Below are positions 31,086-35,921 of a stretch of DNA of 35,921 bases, piece by piece. The position numbers and the translations under genes were made by a program. The number at the start of each line of letters is the position of its first letter. The first letter of the stretch is position 1. Below the pieces are notes generated by a model. It did not search any database and was not told where the DNA came from. It saw nothing but the letters and a program-made list of their open reading frames with translations. The DNA is taken from contig JAZRXE010000007.1 of NCBI GenBank assembly GCA_045600065.1, forward strand, positions 1 to 35,921, given 5' to 3'. This stretch comes from RGIG2707 sp045600065 (GTDB taxonomy: Bacteria > Bacillota > Clostridia > Peptostreptococcales > Anaerovoracaceae).

Positions 31086-31694
31086 ATGGAAAAGATCGTT
31101 ATCGATGCACTGGGCAAGCAGTGCCCCATCCCCGTGGTGCTCACCAAGAAGGCTGCCGAAGCTCTCACCGAGCCTGCCGTCCTGGAAACACACGTGGACA
31201 ATGCCACCGCCGTGGAGAACCTCTCCCGCTTTGCCGCCGGCAAGAACTTTAAATATACCACCGCACAGCTGGCAGAGGATCACTTCACCGTAACCATCGA
31301 AGCCGAGGCTGTTTCCGCAGAGGAATCCGGAGAAGCCTGCTGCGCCTCTTTCGGCAACGGAGATCTGGTGGTAGCCATCACCTCCGATGTCATGGGAAGC
31401 GGCAACGATGAACTGGGTGCCGTGCTGATCAAGGGCTTCGTCTTTGCCCTGACCCAGCTGCCCAAGCTGCCCGCTGCCGTCATCTGCTACAACGGCGGTG
31501 TCAAGCTGACCGCCGAAGGTTCTCCCTGCCTGGAAGACCTGAAGAAGATGGAAGAACAGGGCGTCGAGATCCTCTCCTGCGGCACCTGCCTCAATTACTA
31601 CGGACTGGGCGACAAGCTGGCTGTCGGTTCTGTCACCAATATGTACAGCATCGTGGAAAAGCTGGCCAATGCCTCTTCCGTTATTCGCCCATAG
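31086..31694 (+). CDS. yedF: YedF, selenium-associated sulfurtransferase-like protein
   Basis: This 202-residue two-domain protein has a TusA fold at residues 1-75 with the acceptor Cys13 in KQCPIP, and a DsrE-like domain at ~90-195 (GNGDLVVAITSDVMGSGND and VEILSCGTCLNYYG, with Cys165 and Cys168). The arrangement is that of the selenium metabolism protein YedF. AGAAAGG precedes ATG 31086. It probably receives S or Se from the desulfurase upstream and hands it on. The gene is 38 bases after the desulfurase gene and its stop lies directly before the last gene of the unit. Confidence 0.92.
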   Translation: MEKIVIDALGKQCPIPVVLTKKAAEALTEPAVLETHVDNATAVENLSRFAAGKNFKYTTAQLAEDHFTVTIEAEAVSAEESGEACCASFGNGDLVVAITSDVMGSGNDELGAVLIKGFVFALTQLPKLPAAVICYNGGVKLTAEGSPCLEDLKKMEEQGVEILSCGTCLNYYGLGDKLAVGSVTNMYSIVEKLANASSVIRP

Positions 31695-31709
31695 GTGTAT
31701 AATAGAGGT

Positions 31710-31946
31710 ATGAAAGAGACATCCTTACAATTCATCGTCAGCTTCGAAAGCACTCATACCGCCATCGCCATGGACAAGGCCGCATCGGCTGCCGGCGTGC
31801 CCGGCAAGCTGATCCCCGTTCCCAGACAGATCACCGCATCCTGCGGTCTGGCCTGGATGGCCCCTGCTGAAGACAGGGCTGCCGTGGAAGCCTTCATCGC
31901 GGAGAACGGCCTTGAATACGGTCAGTTCTGGGAGTTGGAGTTTTAG
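31710..31946 (+). CDS. DUF3343 protein (putative Se/S carrier), copy 2
   Basis: This 78-residue protein is a second DUF3343 member, with FESTHTAIAMDKAA and the central PVPRQITASCGLAW, which has only one Cys in the CG motif. The ATG at 31710 is chosen because the protein then begins like other family members; AGAGG lies unusually close to it. An in-frame GTG at 31695 directly follows the yedF stop. A TATAAT (31698-31703) just upstream is probably chance. The difference from copy 1 (CGTC) suggests different partners or roles. Confidence 0.82.
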   Translation: MKETSLQFIVSFESTHTAIAMDKAASAAGVPGKLIPVPRQITASCGLAWMAPAEDRAAVEAFIAENGLEYGQFWELEF

Positions 31947-32042
31947 ATCGGTTTTCCGAGACCCTTCGAGGCTGCGCCGTGTTCAGCCGCACCCGCCTGT
32001 TTTTTGAGCCGGGTTTGACATGATCAATCTGCAAATTATTAT

Positions 32043-32081
32043 AAGACCTTCGTCCTGTATCGCTTTGACGAAGGTCTTTTT
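32043..32081 (+). terminator. Intrinsic terminator of the csd-yedF-DUF3343 unit
   Basis: AAGACCTTCGTC (32043-32054) pairs with GACGAAGGTCTT (32067-32078), followed by a T-run to 32081. The 96 bases between the gene's stop and this hairpin hold nothing recognised. Confidence 0.88.
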
Positions 32082-32094
32082 GTATAGGTGTATT

Positions 32095-32221
32095 TATTAA
32101 TAATTATTATGCATTATATTGATTGTATAGTACATTTTTGTATTGCATTCAGCCATGAGTTAGAGTATGCTAATTTAGCTCATAGATCGGGCTTTGTTTT
32201 TTGTACAAATAATTATTAATA
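32095..32221. repeat. 14-bp inverted repeats flanking a 99-bp segment upstream of the vWA adhesin
   Basis: TATTAATAATTATT (32095-32108) and AATAATTATTAATA (32208-32221) are perfect inverted repeats. They consist only of A and T and are partly self-palindromic, so chance is a real alternative. The enclosed segment contains promoter-like boxes but no clear -35/-10 pair. A TTGTACAA palindrome lies at 32201-32208. Confidence 0.4.
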
Positions 32222-32241
32222 TATGTATCAGGTATACCGGA

Positions 32242-35200
32242 ATGTTATTTAGAAGTATCAAAAAAGAACTTGCTCTCATTATGGTCATAGCGCTGCTCAT
32301 AAACTGTCTGCCTTTGGGCAGCTCAGCCTTTGCCTGGGCAGATCCTCTTCCGGAGGATCCCGACGGCAGCAGCTCTCAGCTATCGGATTATTTCGAAAGC
32401 ACAAACAGCGAGGGTCGGGTATATATAACCGATACGACCACGTCCGGTATCGTAAAGGAATTCGAGGACGGCAAGGTCTGTGTATCCAAGAGCATCGCTC
32501 CCACCGAGATCGAAAACGAATTCGATATAACGCTTACTGTAAAGAGCAAATCTGTAGTTGAGGAAAAGACGATTTATGCTCCGGCCGCAGTAGTTCTGGT
32601 GCTGGATATATCCTCGTCGATGAGTTCTGCTGACGTCAATCAGATGAAGGCTGCCTGCAATGATCTTATCGCTTCTCTCCATTCCAATTCGCATGGCGCA
32701 GACCGCTATGTTTCCGTGGTGACATTCGCCAAGGACGTCAACCGATCAGGTTGGGTAAACGTGACTCCCAATGGGTTCACCAGTCCCATGTCTTCCCTGA
32801 GCTTTACACGAGTTGCAGGAACCAATACCAAGGGCGGTTTGCTTAACGCTGAGTATATGCTCAATAATCTTCCTGCTGACGTGGATTATCAGGCCGTTGT
32901 GCTCATGACCGACGGCAATCCGGAGTATGCGCTGCATGCCGAAGGAACTGGCATTACAGTCGGTACCTATTTCAGCAGTTTTGACAGGGATGGGGAGCCT
33001 CTGATCAACGGACAGAAATGGTATAACGATGATCGATTCAAGGCGACCAAAGGAACCGGAAAAGGAGACCTCAACATCTATGCCGCATACCGCGCAGCGG
33101 AAGTGGCAGACCGGCTGAGGGCTTCCGGTATCGATGTGTTTGCTATCGGTTACGGCGATGGACTTGCCGATAAAATATATGAATCTTCAGCAACGGATCT
33201 TACAAAGAGAACGGACGTGCAGACCGGTTCCCAGTGGCTGCTCAATGATATCGCAAAGGCAAATGACAGGTATTTTGCAGCCAATTCAGGCAACCTGGGC
33301 GATATTTTCAGCGGCATAACCACGACCCTGAATACACTCAGCGCCGCTCAGGTCTGGAACGTCAAGGATCCCATGGGAGAGGGCATCGAGATCGTCGAGA
33401 CTCCGGACATGGCCAGCGTATCCACATCCGGCGATACCATCAACTGGGATCTTACGAAGATGACCCCCGTGGTCTCGACCGAGGTCGACGGATCCGTTAC
33501 CACGACTGTCTACACATATATCATGACTTACCGCATCAGGCTCAACACCCTGACTGACGGCTTCGACAAAGAAACTGTATATAAGACCAACAAGGCTACC
33601 ACGGTGGAGTACTGCATCAGCGAGGAAGGCAAGGATGATGTAGTGGGCACCGCGGATTTCAACATCCCATCTGTCCACGGTTATCAGAATCCCGAGGGCA
33701 TACAGGCCTGCATAAGCTTCGGCAAGGTGATAGGCGAGGGCGCAAATATCGGCGCTGCTCTGGCAGGGGCTGTGTTTGAGCTGCGCGCAGTATCCCATCC
33801 GGAATGGTTCGTCACGGCTTCCTCCGGCATGGACGGAATGGTAAGCTTTACCGACATCCCTTCAGGTCAGGATTATATCCTGAAGGAGATCAAGGCTCCG
33901 GCAGGGTATGCTGTATCAGATCAGCAGTATAAGGTTCGAGTTGAATATGGCGTTGCCAGCATGAGCACGTTTGAAGGCATACCCGTGGATCAGGCATCTC
34001 TGGAGATCCCCGATGAGTTTTACAAGCTTACTGTCCGCAAGGAATGGAGCGACAATGACAACGCGGACGGGACACGCCCCGGCTCTGTTGATGTAACTCT
34101 CAAAGACGGCTCGAATGTTATGGGCACCGGGACTTTGAGCGCAGCCAACGGATGGTCTCATACCTGGGGCATAGGAGATGACGGCCTGGGCGGCTTGCTG
34201 GATGCTGAAAAGACCTACATCATCGAAGAGGAGCCCGTGGACGGCTACAACTCTTCCTGCGAGAAGCTCCCCGACGGCACCTACCGGCTGACCAACAGCC
34301 TGAAGCCAAAGACAATCGATATCAGTGTAGAGAAGACCTTCGACTCACCGGGCTACGGCAACAGCAACAGATATCCTTCTGGCGTAACGTTCACGCTTTA
34401 TGCGGACGGCGAAGAGGTTGATTCCCATACTGTCAGTAAGGGCACCTCCGGCTACAACGCCGAAGACCTTCAGTTCGTTTTTAATGATCTGCCCCGCTAT
34501 GACGGATTCGGCAAGGAGATCGATTATACCGTAATCGAAAGCTTCAAAAGCAATGAACAGTACTGGTATCCGGAAATGACAGTCGGGCCAGCCGATGAGG
34601 ACGGCAATTATACCGTCAGCATACATAATGTCTATTACACCGGACGCCATATAACCGTTTACAAGCTCTGGGACGACGGCAGCGATGCAGATGGCCTTAG
34701 ACCCGAAAACCTTACGGTCCAGCTTTACAGAGCCGATAACAGCAGCGGAAATAACAGCTCTGTAAAAGACACAGCCAGCCTCAGCGAGAACAACGGATGG
34801 AGCTATACATTTACAGGGCTCGATTCAAATAAGTATTATCGCGTTGTGGAATCCGCTTTACCAAACGGGTATTCTTTGGTCGGAAGCGCTGATACCTATC
34901 AGTCTACAGGTTTGTCGTCTTATGGTTACGGAAGGACCGTAACGATCGAAAACAGGCATGTTCCTTCCACTGTAAGCGTCAGCGTGGGCAAAGTCTGGGA
35001 TGATAACGGCGATCAGGATGGTGTTCGGCCCTCCGCAGTAAGCGTCAGGCTGATTGCAGACGGAAGCTTTGTCAGTGGGTCCGCCATAACTCTGAATGAG
35101 GACAATTCCTGGCAGCATACTTATACTGATCTGCCCGCAAAGGACGGCGGCAGCGCTATTGCTTACACTGTGACCGAGTCCGCGGTGACAGGGTATTCAG

Positions 35201-35921
35201 CTGCGATCAGCGGAAACATGGCTGACGGCTTCATCGTGACCAACACGCATGAGACCGAGACCACAAGCTTTACTGCCATTAAGATCTGGTCAGATAATGA
35301 CAATCAGGACGGACTGAGAGACAACTATACGATACAGCTTTACGCAGACGGAACCGCAACAGGGACTGCAGTGGAGCTGAGCGAGGATACCCTTGAATAC
35401 ACTTGGGAAGATCTGCCCAGATACAAGGCCGGGGTTGAGATCGCATATACCGTAGACGAAACGGTCGTACCCGCAGGCTACGCTCATAGGGTCATCGGAA
35501 ATACAATTACCAACACGCACGAGACCGAGACTACAAGCTTTACTGCCATTAAGATCTGGTCAGATAATGACAATCAGGACGGACTGAGAGACAACTATAC
35601 GATACAGCTTTACGCAGACGGAACTGCAACAGGGACTGCAGTGGAGCTGAGCAAGGATACCCTTGAATACACATGGGAAGATCTGCCCAGATACAAGGCC
35701 GGAGCTGAGATCGCATATACCGTAGATGAAACGGTCGTACCCGCAGGCTACGCTCATAGCGTTTCGGGTAACACAATTCCCAATACCCACGAGACCGAAA
35801 AGACCGATATCAGTGTCAAGAAGATCTGGTCTGATAACGATGACCAGGACGGACAGCGCACCGAATATGTGACCGTCAGCCTGCTGGCCGACGGAACCCC
35901 TGTCAGTGGCTCTGCCCTACG
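32242..35921 (+). CDS. vWA and Cna_B repeat surface adhesin (3' end outside window)
   Basis: The frame is open to the window edge: 1226 residues are visible and the anchor is not. A signal peptide ends near AWA at residue 33. A von Willebrand A domain spans ~113-370 with a MIDAS of DISSS (Asp122, Ser124, Ser126), a Thr in AGTNTKGG (~194-196) and MTDGN (Asp224), so metal-dependent ligand binding is expected. A SpaA-type segment follows (~500-590, AGAVFELRAV and IKAPAGYAV), then Cna_B domains starting near 594, 692, 802, 912, 1010, 1100 and 1190, each opening with a K-x-W-like strand (KEWSDNDNADG, KLWDDGSDADG, KIWSDNDNQDG). The Lys, plus a Glu in the TVDETVV-like strand, suit intramolecular isopeptide bonds. 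The overall plan is that of tip adhesins of Gram-positive pili. The start at 32242 has only a weak ribosome binding site (AGG at 32230-32232). Confidence 0.88.
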   Translation, partial: MLFRSIKKELALIMVIALLINCLPLGSSAFAWADPLPEDPDGSSSQLSDYFESTNSEGRVYITDTTTSGIVKEFEDGKVCVSKSIAPTEIENEFDITLTVKSKSVVEEKTIYAPAAVVLVLDISSSMSSADVNQMKAACNDLIASLHSNSHGADRYVSVVTFAKDVNRSGWVNVTPNGFTSPMSSLSFTRVAGTNTKGGLLNAEYMLNNLPADVDYQAVVLMTDGNPEYALHAEGTGITVGTYFSSFDRDGEPLINGQKWYNDDRFKATKGTGKGDLNIYAAYRAAEVADRLRASGIDVFAIGYGDGLADKIYESSATDLTKRTDVQTGSQWLLNDIAKANDRYFAANSGNLGDIFSGITTTLNTLSAAQVWNVKDPMGEGIEIVETPDMASVSTSGDTINWDLTKMTPVVSTEVDGSVTTTVYTYIMTYRIRLNTLTDGFDKETVYKTNKATTVEYCISEEGKDDVVGTADFNIPSVHGYQNPEGIQACISFGKVIGEGANIGAALAGAVFELRAVSHPEWFVTASSGMDGMVSFTDIPSGQDYILKEIKAPAGYAVSDQQYKVRVEYGVASMSTFEGIPVDQASLEIPDEFYKLTVRKEWSDNDNADGTRPGSVDVTLKDGSNVMGTGTLSAANGWSHTWGIGDDGLGGLLDAEKTYIIEEEPVDGYNSSCEKLPDGTYRLTNSLKPKTIDISVEKTFDSPGYGNSNRYPSGVTFTLYADGEEVDSHTVSKGTSGYNAEDLQFVFNDLPRYDGFGKEIDYTVIESFKSNEQYWYPEMTVGPADEDGNYTVSIHNVYYTGRHITVYKLWDDGSDADGLRPENLTVQLYRADNSSGNNSSVKDTASLSENNGWSYTFTGLDSNKYYRVVESALPNGYSLVGSADTYQSTGLSSYGYGRTVTIENRHVPSTVSVSVGKVWDDNGDQDGVRPSAVSVRLIADGSFVSGSAITLNEDNSWQHTYTDLPAKDGGSAIAYTVTESAVTGYSAAISGNMADGFIVTNTHETETTSFTAIKIWSDNDNQDGLRDNYTIQLYADGTATGTAVELSEDTLEYTWEDLPRYKAGVEIAYTVDETVVPAGYAHRVIGNTITNTHETETTSFTAIKIWSDNDNQDGLRDNYTIQLYADGTATGTAVELSKDTLEYTWEDLPRYKAGAEIAYTVDETVVPAGYAHSVSGNTIPNTHETEKTDISVKKIWSDNDDQDGQRTEYVTVSLLADGTPVSGSAL
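35251..35790 (+). repeat. 270-bp tandem Cna_B unit in the adhesin gene
   Basis: Two nearly identical units start at 35251 and 35521, with a third diverged unit starting at 35791. The period is 270 bp (90 codons). Over the two units only a handful of bases differ, indicating recent duplication or conversion. Confidence 0.9.

Noticed and set aside
31698..31703. TATAAT just before the second DUF3343 gene as an internal promoter
   Set aside because: There is no -35 at a suitable distance and it would start transcription inside the coding region.
31947..32042. A tRNA-Sec (selC) gene near the selenium locus
   Set aside because: No cloverleaf arms or T-loop sequence could be found in this spacer or elsewhere in the window.

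Overview
The window looks like chromosomal DNA of an anaerobic Gram-positive bacterium, probably a gut or oral member of the Clostridia (Bacillota). The signs are strong AGGAGG-type ribosome binding sites, frequent TTG/GTG starts, a sortase-type cell-wall anchor, S-layer homology (SLH) domains, large Cna_B-type adhesins, three oxalate/formate-type MFS transporters and a selenium-metabolism locus whose selD carries an in-frame UGA. No phage, transposase, CRISPR array, rRNA or tRNA gene was seen. The genus cannot be fixed from this sequence.

Layout. 1-2.8 kb: two tandem paralogous M20 metallopeptidases (the first cut by the window edge), then cvpA with its own promoter. 3.1-6.2 kb: an isolated 991-residue protein with an ADP-ribosylglycohydrolase domain and a long unassigned, coiled-coil-rich tail, behind a good promoter overlapped by 10-bp direct repeats. 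6.5-12.1 kb: a secreted 1856-residue surface protein with five ~100-residue repeats and an MPRTG anchor. 12.2-15.9 kb (minus): three MFS paralogues in a row. 16.0-23.1 kb: housekeeping and catabolic genes (Mrp-type Fe-S ATPase, guanine deaminase, two GNAT acetyltransferases, a glycerophosphodiester phosphodiesterase, a CCA-adding-type nucleotidyltransferase with an HD domain, an M20D amidohydrolase). 23.3-26.0 kb: an SLH-anchored surface protein with two perfect-period repeat arrays. 26.1-27.0 kb: an alpha/beta hydrolase. 27.1-31.9 kb: the selenium locus. 32.2 kb to the end: a secreted vWA/Cna_B adhesin running off the window.

The selenium locus is two divergent units. The minus unit is yedE (putative selenium transporter), a TusA-like protein, a DUF3343 protein and selD; the plus unit is a class V aminotransferase/cysteine desulfurase-like protein, yedF and a second DUF3343 protein. 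Together they could import selenium, free and carry it as protein-bound persulfide/perselenide, and activate it to selenophosphate. SelD itself appears to be a selenoprotein (Sec16), so the genome should also carry selA, selB and selC outside the window.

Intergenic spaces hold three copies of a palindromic repeat with the core GGGGACGGTTC, all placed just after stop codons. The least explained items are the ADP-ribosylglycohydrolase fusion, the doubled TusA/DUF3343 carriers of the selenium locus, and an inverted-repeat-flanked AT-rich segment upstream of the vWA adhesin.
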